Assembly (NCBI GenBank): GCA_964019055.1
Contig: OZ025206.1
Location: 21,727,078 to 21,791,077 of the forward strand
DNA from: Anthopleura xanthogrammica
Taxonomy: Eukaryota > Cnidaria > Anthozoa > Actiniaria > Actiniidae
Length of the DNA stretch: 64,000 nt
Direction: 5' to 3'
Made by a program: the position numbers and the translations under genes. Under the pieces are notes generated by a model, which was not told where the DNA came from, did not search any database, and saw nothing but the letters and a program-made list of their open reading frames with translations. Positions 1 to 9,321 of the stretch are shown here, piece by piece (position 1 is the first letter of the stretch; the number at the start of each line of letters is the position of its first letter).

Positions 1-120
1 GGGGGGGGGGGCTGGAGGGCTATAGCCCCCCAATAATGGGATCATGCCCCCAAACTCCTTAGGTCTTTCAGTATTTGGTGGTCGTTAGCCCCCCAATCAA
101 ATTACGCTCCGCGGTCCATG
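1..120 (+). mobile_element. Poly-G TIR element (MITE), unit 1, left end cut
   Basis: Right part of a non-autonomous element. The full copies run about 140 bp between 15-bp inverted ends (CAGGGACCGCGGAGC on the left, its near-complement ending TCCATG on the right, one mismatch) and are flanked by AAACA on both sides. Here the left end lies before the window and the right AAACA is at 121-125. Inside are a G run and two blocks of six C that could pair with it. The family is not certain; the CAGGG start with a 5-bp duplication would fit some hAT-type elements. Confidence 0.75.
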
Positions 121-540
121 AAACAGCCAGTGTGGCGAACTCGTGGATACTAGAAAAGAATTGACGAATGAACTATTGTTCTCTGCATTAGATTTGGCTT
201 ACTTGCAAAATTTCGAGATATGAACAAATGCTTGAAAATAAGTTTTCATAAGAAGCTAACTCATTTCCCTGAGCTTGAAGGACAATGAAACTTTAATTCT
301 ATTTAGTTTATTTTTGGGGGGGGAGGGGTGGGGATGGTCTCAAGAGTAAAAAAATGTGAAGGTATAATGCAGTTATCAATGTAAGTCCTATGGGGGAGGG
401 GGAGGAGTAGTCAGGCAAGGGGTGGGGATTTGAACAAAATTCTGGAAAGAAATTCAAGTGCCTCAGGAAGGGAATAAGCTATTGTTGATCAAATAAAACG
501 AAAAAATAGAAGGCTAATGGAGGAATTATTGACTTCATAG
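121..540. other. Gene-free stretch with two G-rich runs (unit 1)
   Basis: No gene seen. Two plus-strand G-rich runs, at about 317-335 and 391-427, have several blocks of four or more G and could form G-quadruplexes. Units 4 and 5 have a slightly changed first run. Unit 7 has lost about 37 bp within the second. Confidence 0.6.
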
Positions 541-550
541 TACACTCGAC

Positions 551-649
551 AAAATTACTCGATTCTGATTGGTCTAGAGGAGTACAATTAGTATAGGAAA
601 TCGCACGACCTCGAGTACAATTTGGAAATTAATAGGTACGAGTAATTTT
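551..649. repeat. Foldback element remnant (unit 1)
   Basis: An 11-bp perfect inverted pair (AAAATTACTCG at 551-561, CGAGTAATTTT at 639-649) encloses sequence with repeated GAGTACAATT motifs. It recurs at the same place in units 2-6 and is absent from unit 7, where different sequence lies between about 60977 and 62040. The exact ends of the element are not clear. Confidence 0.5.
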
Positions 650-685
650 TTGAAAGTTCTTGTAATTGCACGAGCCTTTAGGCGA

Positions 686-1163
686 GAACAATTACAACAG
701 TTTTAAGACTTTAGTAAAGACATTTTTATTCAGAATTGCTTATGAACATTGAGTAATTATATATGTATTTACGTGTAAGCCGGTTCGCGGTTTGGGAATC
801 GTTGTCGGTGCGCGTGCGATTTTATCCCGAATTTCTCACCTTCTTTTGTTTAAACCTCTTTTGTTTAATTAGGCAGAGGAGAGTGGGGAGATTCGGGGTT
901 CGGTCGCGTGCGGACTGATAGCGATTCTTGAACCGTGAATCGGCTTATACATTTCATTATACATTTCATTATCAATTTTTAAATTAATTTTAATTCACAT
1001 ATTTATATATAGCTGTATTATTCCATTTTAAATATTTTTATAAAAATCTTAAAGTTATCATATTTATTGTAATTTATTTATTTGTAAATTATTGTTAGGC
1101 GCATTTGATCATATTCACATGATAAATGCGCGATATAGATAATAAATATTATTATTATTATTA
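686..1163 (+). mobile_element. LINE 3' end, 5'-truncated (unit 1)
   Basis: The first part matches the very end of the reverse-transcriptase frame seen at 62040-62110. It is followed by a 3' untranslated tail with a stem-loop at 1099-1131 (GCGCATTT pairs with AAATGCGC, an inner ATCAT pairs with ATGAT) and a short ATT array ending at 1162. A terminal stem-loop followed by a short tandem repeat is typical of CR1/L2-type non-LTR elements. Only about 70 bp of coding sequence remains. Confidence 0.75.
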
Positions 1164-1370
1164 CTATCGTGTCTAAGTCATTTTTATGCCATGAGTATAT
1201 GAGTACATTACAGTTCATTTGTAACGTCATGCTTAATATATGCGATCTTGCAATAAAATAATGCTGAACGTCTACAAGAAAAAAATAATTAAACAAATAA
1301 GCAACAACAACAGTAGAAGAAAAGAAAGAAGAAAAAACATAAACCCAAAACAAGAAAAAAAAAATCTAGG
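1164..1370. other. A-rich gene-free stretch (unit 1)
   Basis: Between the LINE tail and the tRNA-like sequence. It is A-rich towards its end (1280-1366), with no gene, and ends in a run of ten A that reads on the minus strand as a T run directly after the tRNA-like end. It recurs in every unit. Confidence 0.5.
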
Positions 1371-1770
1371 CACGATTGGGTTTGAACTCACGTCCGCCGA
1401 AAGAGATTCAAAAAATTAATTCCACGATGCCATGCCCCAGTGACATTCGAGGATGCAGAAACTCCTTCTGCTCTTGGGTCGGTGTACGGATTATGCAGCA
1501 TAATGATCTAGCCGAGGCATCAGGGGAGAGACTAGCCGGCCCCCAGGCCATATCTACAGCTAATCCCTTGCACTATTTGCTACGTACATTGATTTTAAGT
1601 GGGAAAAAATCTAGTCTATCTTGCGCATTGTTTTTATGGCTATTGTTGTGCTAATTCCTTAAACTCGTGGCCTAGTGGAAAAATCTTGGGCTTCGAACAA
1701 GACTATAAGTCAAGCCCGATTGGGCTGGGTTAGTACCCGTATGGGTAACCTGAAATTCATACTTAGTAAT
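1371..1770. repeat. tRNA-like (SINE-related) sequence, unit 1
   Basis: Two pieces look tRNA-derived. On the minus strand near 1371-1400 there is a B-box-like GAGTTCAAACCC followed by GTGCC and then a T run, as at a Pol III gene end. On the plus strand TGGCCTAGTGG (1668-1678) fits the A-box consensus and is followed by a 5-bp arm (TCTTG/CAAGA) around TTCG, like a decayed anticodon arm. Neither folds into a complete tRNA by eye. Present in all seven units. Confidence 0.4.
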
Positions 1771-2419
1771 TCTTATATGCTTTATTCTCATTTGGTAAAT
1801 ATCTCGACTACAGACTCATTTGTGCAGGAGGTTTATCCTGGTTTAATGGCAAAGTGTGCCCTAAAGTCAACTGTCAAAGAACATTCAATATTTAAGAGGG
1901 CGTCTCTCTAAGAGCGGACCACTGCCTCTCGGTTCCAGGAATAGATTTCTCTTATATTTTTACCATCAAAAGTACTATCTATCCTCACTACAGAACTGGA
2001 CCTAGAATCGTTTTAAATTGAATATTCGAGTCGCTATTCGAATTGTTGTCGCCTCCAACAGTCCCTTAAAATATCTAAATGGGCTGCCTGTGTAGTACCA
2101 GTCCTTTGGCATTCGTATTTGCGCATGTGCAAAAGATCGAGACCTAAACGAGCTGAGATCGAGCTGAGATCTTTGCATTCCACATGAGAAAAGCGACGAG
2201 TTACTCGTATGAATATGTTGCCATATGCTGCCATATTATAATAGAGTTGGTCTTGCTTCGTGACACTTCTCAGAATACGAAAATAGAATCCGTAAGCGAT
2301 TTGTAAGCGTTTCAATATCGATCTAGTAAAAAGAAAGCGTTTAGATATCGATCTGCTAACGGCTCACTTAGTGAGCGAGCGAGCGAGTGACACATTTGCC
2401 TATTCAGACCCCTCACAAT
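1771..2419. other. Gene-free stretch (unit 1)
   Basis: No gene recognised. It contains a short GAGC tandem run (about 2371-2386) that is one repeat shorter in unit 7. Frames of 78-93 codons here are conserved between units only because the units themselves are near-copies. Confidence 0.5.
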
Positions 2420-2452
2420 AACTCGTTTCTACGCTTCGCGTATCCACGAGTT
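2420..2452. repeat. Hairpin with nested arms (unit 1)
   Basis: AACTCGT (2420-2426) pairs with ACGAGTT (2446-2452), and inside them ACGC (2431-2434) pairs with GCGT (2438-2441) around a TTC loop. The right arm extended leftwards (2440-2452) is also the reverse complement of 13 bases at 138-150. Present in all units. Confidence 0.55.
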
Positions 2453-3787
2453 AAAAACAGGATATATTTTGCACTAAGATTATGAATATCGAGCCCGCGC
2501 TGACAAAGACTTTACTATAAGGGACATACAGAGGACGGTCCAGGGTTATCCCATGATACATTGCGTTTCGTTGTATCAGTTTTATCCATTCTTTCGAGAC
2601 GTCATCACTATTGACTTCAGGACCACAGCCTAGTTATAAATATGGACTGTTTAGACTGTTGACACACTTTTCCGCGTTGTTTTCCGTAGCCTGAGTTCCC
2701 GTAGCCCTTAGTTTCCCGGGGGGATGATGTTTCTTTCAGTGCACAGAGTCATGTCACACGAGGCAGAACTAATGACTTTGTTCATGAATAATGAAAATAA
2801 TCTTTAAAGGGTCCTTGAAGCCCAGGACTGACGTCATGAGGCACTTGAGACAGGATATAGTCATGAAATGAAATCATAACAACTCTAAACTCAGTTGTAC
2901 CTTGGAAAAGTAGTTTGTACTAAATAAGGACACCGTACTTGTCACTGTTTTCAAATTTTTCTCGATTTGACTCGGTTATTTTCATTAACTTGGTATTTAA
3001 AAAGCCTGAATTCATTAATTGATATTAAAGGTATTGCGCATTCATCCGATAAACGGGTAGCTACTCACGTAGTTTAAAGTGGGACGACGATGAAATGAAC
3101 GTAGTTAATATTCTTGCATTTTTGACATCCTAATATCATTCACACTAATATTCTAAAGCTATTTTGTCGTACGATAAAGGGATCGTCCTCAAGACAAGTG
3201 ACCTTCTACCGCACATCATTTGACAACTTCCTACAGGATCAGAATTTCCGCTATGTCGATCAAAAATACATTAGCATGCGGTGTCTCAGATTTTTGATAT
3301 CTTTTTTAAATCGCACGCGATGACGCGTTAAATCCGAATGTTTGAATTTTCGGTGGTTATGATTGCAAAATAGACAATATCTTTTGAATGAAAAAACATT
3401 TCAAAAATTTGATACAATTTCTTTTTTAATTGCCTTGTGATTTGTCATGATCTAAAGTTTCAGTTCGATCTGATGTAATCCGAATGAGCTACAAGGTTTT
3501 AAGAAAGTTATTTTGGTCACTCAAAAACTGCGGAGAAACCCAATAACTTTTTTTGTGTCGCAAAACAGAAAATTCCAAATTGAGCTTTGCAAACTACGTT
3601 TATTTAGCTTTCAGAAAATGTATACTTTTATATAATAATATTGAAAGGGCAGCGCAAAATTTGGCTCGGGCGTAAAGTAATCTCGAAGTCTGTGCGGTCA
3701 TCGGGTGAACGGGTTGCATGTCCTCAGGCTGAAGTCCAAATAGGGGTTTTGAAAAGAATCCAAAAACAAAATTTGAATTTTTGCCAC
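2453..3787. other. Gene-free stretch, unit 1, with one half of an internal duplication
   Basis: No gene recognised. Positions about 2640-2910 are a diverged copy of about 5525-5780 in the same orientation (shared blocks include tagactgttt, gagtcatgtcaca and gaaaataat.tttaaagg). The rest is AT-rich sequence with no clear feature. Confidence 0.5.
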
Positions 3788-3812
3788 AAAAAAAAAAAAA
3801 AAAAAAAAAAAA
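3788..3812 (+). repeat. Poly(A) tract (25 A, unit 1)
   Basis: A pure A run followed by A/T-rich sequence to about 3900. Its length varies by a base or so between units (24 in unit 2), and the following A/T part is 8 bp or more longer in units 2-6. It could be the tail of a retroposed sequence, but the body before it (3640-3787) is not recognised. Confidence 0.6.
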
Positions 3813-3984
3813 CAACTTTAGGAAATTATCTTATATACAACTAATTGCAAGAACTTTGTTATATAGAAATATAAAAAAAAAATATAAAAAAATAACAAAT
3901 AGGAATTAATTAGAAATTTTTTTCTTTACTTTGACTCTCAAGCCCTCTAGACTGATGAGAGTAGCTGTTTTATTACACATTTAG

Positions 3985-4190
3985 GGTCGATATCCGTGAG
4001 ATAAGGCCGTGAATAAAAACCATATCAGTGAAGTGATACGATATCACTTCACAACAAACTGTCCAATAACATCTCGCGATATGTAATAATATGTAATCGA
4101 CCCTAAATCGACCATAAATCGCGACTTGCTTGTTCGCGATATGATACGGAAAAATCGTGAATAAAAACAATATCAAGCTCTTAACATGTG
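3985..4190. repeat. Hairpin cluster / foldback (unit 1)
   Basis: A perfect 11-bp stem with a 3-base loop at 4028-4052 (GTGAAGTGATA-cga-TATCACTTCAC) sits inside a wider inverted pair (ttagggtcgat near 3982, atcgaccctaa near 4096). A direct repeat, cgtgaataaaaa(c)catatca, lies at about 4009 and 4150. The core hairpin recurs at 14482, 22844, 33169, 43994 and 54336. It looks like a MITE core, with no clear target duplication. Confidence 0.55.
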
Positions 4191-4340
4191 ATAATCTCTA
4201 TTTAATATGTATATACCAACAAGATTATCTTAAAAATATCAGTCCATACCTACAAGGTATGTCTGTTTTGCAAAAATAAATATTTCGTATTTTTTATCTT
4301 TTATTTTTTTATGCATGACAACGTTCTTTTAGACAACATA

Positions 4341-5258
4341 AAAGAAAACCTGCCACATTATTTCATATCCGCATCAATGAATTATCATGTGATTTATGAT
4401 TTTATAATTAAATTAATAATTTGGGGCACGATATATGTATTCCACTTTCTAACCCTCTAGATAATCATACCTTTAATCCCTATCCACTTTTTATAACATA
4501 TTTTCATATAGTTTTTCTTTTATTTGTAGAAACTTAAAAATGTTGAGGCTTTGTTTAATTGATCATAAATTAAACCTTGTTTTTTTTTTAGGGGAGCGAA
4601 TTCAAATTTCAACTGGGATGAGAAGTGATGACATTAATGAAATCGAATGCATTTCACTAGTGAAAATAGATTTTGATTGCTATGATTTCACTGTAGTTTT
4701 TGTAGACTTAGAATTTGCAAGGAAGTGCATCACTGAGCATACAGCTTTACATTAGATCAAGTCTCGCTAGAGAGCGGTTTACAGCTCAACCAACCGAGTT
4801 CCGGTAACATTGAAAGCTGCTGTAAATATTTCTTTCCTTCTTCACAGATCGTTCTAAAAACCAAGTTCAAAAGTCCAAGTTACCACTTTTAAAATAGCTT
4901 CTGTAGTTCATGATAGAATGCATAATGAAAACTTGTCGCTTCATCGGCAACATCCAACTGGTCATCTGATTGATCACTTTGTACGAAATTATTTATTTGG
5001 AATGTATTCTATTTTCTAGCCCTCTTGATCGTGATACCTTGAATCCATACTTTATTGCTCTAATTTGCAACTTTTCTTCTCGCTTTTCTTACTTGCAGAA
5101 ACTTTAAAGATTTCGAACTATTGTTCTGCTGGTCAGTACCTGCTGTGCATTCATTCGATGAAAAGCGAAAACAAATTCACCACTTCCACAAACGAAAGAG
5201 GAACTTTTGAAAGAAACAGGAACCCTTCTTTTGTCTAAAAAAAAAAAAAAAAAAAAAC
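4341..5258. repeat. Old tandem duplication with splice-acceptor-like ends (unit 1)
   Basis: About 4341-4545 and 4925-5110 are diverged direct copies; both end in a pyrimidine-rich tract and tag or cag followed by aaact(t)taaa. The first runs into a 71-codon frame (4540-4755) and the second into a short frame ending in a 21-A tract (5237-5257). They resemble intron/exon borders of a lost gene, but no family is recognisable. Confidence 0.4.
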
Positions 5259-7130
5259 ACTGAGAAAAACGAAAGAAAGAGAGAAAGATTCAGTTGATAT
5301 TTTTTGGTCTTTTTCATTTGAATTCATCAATCAATTTGAGCTGGTTGAGCATTATAATAATAATGATAACGTCTTTATTTAACAATGACATTGATGACAT
5401 TGATGAAAAATCGCCATTAATATTACTAGTGGCAATATGCAATAGATACTTAAACGTCAAATAAACTATCTGTTTTTTTTTCTTCTCAATATAATTTGTT
5501 CGGGGACACAGCTTATTGATAAATTAAATGTAGACTGTTTAGACAATTGCCAATTTTTTCTAAATTGTTTTCCGATAATTAAACATCAGTGTTCAGAGTC
5601 ATGTCACATGAGGTTAGCTGAACTAATGATTGTGCTTATAGACCATGAAAATAATGTTTAAAGGATCATTGAAGCCCCCGACTGACGCCATGAGGTATTT
5701 TGGAGGCGATATATTGCTGTGTAAGGAAACTGTGCTTGTAAATGTTTAGAAACCCTGAACTCGCCAGGAAACTTGGATTTTGTCGAATTAATTATTTACC
5801 GAGTTATTATTTTTTAAATTGCAAAACTAAGAATGTAGCACAAAACACTTCCGTTCGAGCAGAGGTTTTGAAAAAGCTGGCATGTTAGACAGTTTGTTTC
5901 AATGAAAAACATAATCATTAAAAGCAAATGAAAAATCCAAGGAAAAGATTGTCTATGATATGTCTCTTAGGCCTTTTTATATCACCAGGCCAATGAACCT
6001 GGGTTTTAAAAGTTGTGCATTGAATCGTGTGACTATATAGGTGTTTGTGTGATGACGTCCGATTTTACTACCACTAGCAACCAGAATGCTTCAAGAACTT
6101 TCTTTCATATTCAGTTTTTTCTGTTCCCTTTTTTACAAAAGAAAGACAGTTAGCAAAACTTCAACCAACGGAAAACGTTTCTAAGGGTTTCTAGCTGGTG
6201 TACGCTGCTAACGCGTCGTCTTTCATTGTGGTTCCAAAGATTCGGGTTACTGACAATACATATTCCTCTTTCCTCTGACATATTTTTTGCTTCGATAGCT
6301 TCAAACTTGTAATTATGTTGATGACATATGAGATAAGAAAGGCTGCTTCCATAACAGTTATTTATTTGTTTGAAAATCCGACAAAATTTGGTGGAGTTAC
6401 AGGAAGTCAAAGTGGTCCAGATATCTATATATATTTTGCCGGTTTTGCCCAAATTCAAAATGGCCGCCGAAAACAGTGAATTGATCAATCATATATATTA
6501 TACATATTAAATCAATTTCATGAGAAATGTTAATGGTAATAACATTAATCATTAAGGAGTTATTGATATTTGAAACTTGAAAAAAAACATGCATGACAAG
6601 GGGGCCAGGAGTGATTTTTCCATAAAATTTACATCGCAATTTAAAATTCACATTCATCTCAAATTTGGCGAGATTGCCGTTAATCTAGTAATGATTTCAT
6701 TACAACATTTGTCTAAAATACAAATTTAGCATGAATTGACATGGTGTATGGATTCCTTTGTAGGCAAAAATAGATTGCCTTTACTGTACAGTTTTTTACC
6801 GCAAACGTTTAAACATCCCCCCTCCCCTCAAGTTTGACAGCAAAAGTAGTTTCATCTTTTTCATTTCAAGCAATTTTATCTTCAACTTTAAACTTTTTCC
6901 TTTTTTTTTTTTCTCGTCCGTGAGGCAATTTCAGGAATCCACGTCCAATATATTAGGTTGTGAATCTCTTTGTTTTCCGAAGTCTTTAATTCAAGTGTTT
7001 TTCATTTCGGATCAAGCAACTGTGACTAGACTTTAATAAAGGTTTTAAACTAATTAAATATGTGAAGTCATGAAGAAAGAAGGATCCACCTCCTCAGCGA
7101 CATGTCATGTTAGTGTTCCTGTTTGGATGG
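5259..7130. other. Gene-free stretch upstream of the promoter (unit 1)
   Basis: No gene recognised. It contains the second half of the internal duplication (about 5525-5780), AT-rich sequence and a T-rich tract (6900-6912). In unit 2 all but its first bases are deleted. Regulatory sequence for the gene may lie here, but I see no specific sites. Confidence 0.5.
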
Positions 7131-7138
7131 TATAAAAA
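7131..7138 (+). promoter_or_regulatory. TATA box of unit-1 gene
   Basis: TATAAAAA lies 83 bases before the ATG. With a usual spacing of about 30 bases, transcription would start near 7160, giving a short 5'UTR of about 50 nt. The same box is present at 25947, 36272, 47097 and 57439 in units 3-6, at the same distance from each ATG. It is absent in unit 2, where the deletion removed it. Confidence 0.75.
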
Positions 7139-7213
7139 GGGGTGACTTTAAGCAGCTTCATCATTGGGTTCTGACTCCTGCTGAAGACGAAACCAAAACC
7201 TAGTGCTGAAACC

Positions 7214-9321
7214 ATGAAGATCTATCTGATCGCAGCCTTGTTCCTTGGTGCTCTTGTGGTGGCTCATTCCTTGGAGGAAGACGAAAAGGTTGAGCTCCCT
7301 GAGGTACCTGAACAACCTGAACAATCTGACGAGGGTGAGTTTAGATGGGATTTATCTTAATGTTGTGTTATTAGACTATAAACCTGAATATATATTTAGC
7401 GCTTCCGTAATGACACTCACTACAGAGTACCTTGGTCTTGTGTGAACGCCCATCAAGACCCGCAAACGTCCATCATTATATTATTGCCCTCGAATGTGAA
7501 ATTCGGCTTTTTTTCTTTTCATTATTCTTGAATGGCTAAAGCTGCCCTACAAAAGTTACATTTTAAATTATATTGTTTCAATTTTTTCTTTCAGAAGTTA
7601 GCGATCCTGCCGAGGCCGAAGACACCGAAGGTAAACTTTATCAGAATGTGTGTTTTGTGCAACTTTCATTGATTTGTGCATAAGAATGTGTCTCCTTCTT
7701 GACACTGGATTGGCTTCCACGAACAATTAGAAAAATGATCAAACGACCTTTTTCAGAGCAGCAACACACTAAACATTAGACCACAGATTAAAGTCTTCTA
7801 GACCTTTAGATAATTTTATTAGTAAGTGGTAAATGGATTGAAACAATCAAGCGTGGAAGATTTATGTATGACTATAAACTGACTGTAAACTATTGAGTTT
7901 AAAAAAAATTCAGCGCTTGTACGAGTATACTCTTCAGTTTCAAGTACCTTGGCCCTGCATGAAAAAAACAAAAAAAAAAAACAACAATTGACTTTGACTT
8001 AAAGCTTTGCTGACTTTATCTTATTTTTCTGTAATGCTATTGCTTTAATTTTCTTCTTCCTAGACTTGAGCGATCCCGAAGGAGGTACCGAAGGAGACAC
8101 AGAAGGTACTTTAATTGAATCAAGATATACATTGATATCAGTCATAACTATATCTGATATATTGAGAAACGTTCTATTTTCCACTAATCAATCTGGTAGT
8201 TGTAATCGGCTACGCGGTCGTCCAATCCCTAGTATGAATACGGACCAAATTAGGCGTCACTTAGTTCTATTACCATTATAAATAACGGTTGCTGTTATCA
8301 TTGATTTGACCTTATTCTTTTTGAAGAATCTGAAGACGAAGAAGCTGCAGATGAAGAGGAGGATCCAGAGAAGAGACGTCGAAGGAATGTCTTGAGCTTG
8401 AGGAGTTGTGTTCTGCTCAAACGACGAGGACATTGTAGACGTTATTTGTTCATCAGGAGGCTTTGCGCTGCAACCTGCTATGGTACGTTATGTTATTATA
8501 TATATTTTCTACATGATAAAGTGAAAAATATATATACATATTTTTAACTCATAGTTTTTATTTCGTCCTTAAGTTGCGCCTCCAGTCTGCAGAAACCATT
8601 TGTCTGGAGTCAGTTGCCTGAGAATAAGGCATTACAGAAAATGTAACTCAGCTGTTGGACGTCTTTATTGCCGAAAAACATGCCGCCATTGTGGTGTCTC
8701 GAATGGTAAGTTATTATTTTTAGATACTATCACACGCTTGTTACTGCTATTAACAGATAAAGGGGATGGCGTGCTAAAAGGGAATAGAAATCAAGGGAAG
8801 GAAAAAGAGGGCCAATTTTGATATGGAAAGAAGTTTTAGCGGGTGTTAAGAAATGTTTTGTTAGTTTTTCATTGGTGACATTGAAAACCAGGATTACTTT
8901 GGTCTTTTCTTTGTTCTGGGGATCATGTAGGTTTTAATTATCAACTGTCTCAGATCCCTGCAGGAGGTACGCTGTTTTGAACCAACTGAACCGAAGACAA
9001 TCCAGAAACAGGGGAAATGTACTGTTGTGTGATCAGAGAGGCTTTGTCACCCGCTGGTATCGATTCACGGGTCTTGCTGGAAACAGAATGCCAACCCGTG
9101 CTCCACCTAAGAATCGCTGTGGTACTCATGCTCCTGGTTGGATGGTGGGCAGTTATCCTCGACTTAGAAACCAGGTTGTCCGTCGCAAAGTTTGTTATCA
9201 CTGGGGAAGAAACACGTGCACTTGGAGCAACTACATCAAAGTCAAGAACTGCGGTCGATACTTTGTGTTCTACCTTTCCCGTACTCCACAATGTCAACTT
9301 CGCTACTGTGGAAACGCATAA
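7214..9321 (+). CDS. Secreted acidic-pro / ShKT-ShKT / D8C precursor (unit 1)
   Basis: Six coding exons, all with GT/AG borders: 7214-7334, 7595-7630, 8064-8105, 8327-8482, 8574-8705, 8954-9321, giving 855 nt and 284 residues. Residues 1 to 17-19 form a hydrophobic signal peptide. Residues 21-82 are an acidic pro-region (about 33 Asp/Glu, 2 Lys). KRRRR at 82-86 is a furin-type site. Residues 87-118 hold Cys 94, 103, 113 and 117, an incomplete ShKT-like pattern. Residues 119-162 hold Cys 124, 133, 142, 151, 155 and 158, the ShKT spacing ending CxxxCxxC. Residues 163-281 are a D8C domain with eight Cys (165, 188, 218, 243, 251, 262, 276, 281), WYRF at 197-200, RMPT at 207-210 and APGW at 222-225. 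The start is the first ATG after the TATA box, in good context, at the signal peptide. A secreted defence peptide is the likeliest role; venom or matrix protein is possible. Domain calls come from motif recognition, the role from inference. Confidence 0.9.

Noticed and set aside
1078..1353. 91-codon minus-strand frame kept in all seven units
   Set aside because: It covers the LINE 3' tail and an A-rich stretch (poly-Ile and poly-Phe/Ser composition). Conservation reflects copying of the unit, not coding.
1376..2315. Several frames of 78-93 codons over the tRNA-like stretch
   Set aside because: No domain, signal peptide or splice context. Unit-to-unit identity extends equally to surrounding non-coding sequence.
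3600..3844. Frames containing poly-Phe or poly-Lys
   Set aside because: Translation of the poly(A) tract.
4540..4755. 71-codon plus frame after an acceptor-like site
   Set aside because: No recognisable protein family; recorded only as part of the old duplicated segment. It could be a lost exon, but nothing supports a working gene.
6150..6657. Two overlapping minus-strand frames of 112 and 86 codons
   Set aside because: AT-rich sequence, no motif or promoter, lost from unit 2 with the deletion, and present in the others only by unit copying.
7245..7445. 66-codon plus frame starting inside exon 1
   Set aside because: Off-frame shadow of exon 1 continuing into intron 1.
8600..8821. 73-codon plus frame from a Met inside exon 5
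   Set aside because: A separate frame over exon 5 that reads into intron 5. The cysteine exon with phase-1 borders explains the coding signal.
8950..9297. Minus-strand 115-codon frame over the last coding exon
   Set aside because: Antisense shadow of the D8C exon, with no recognisable motif.
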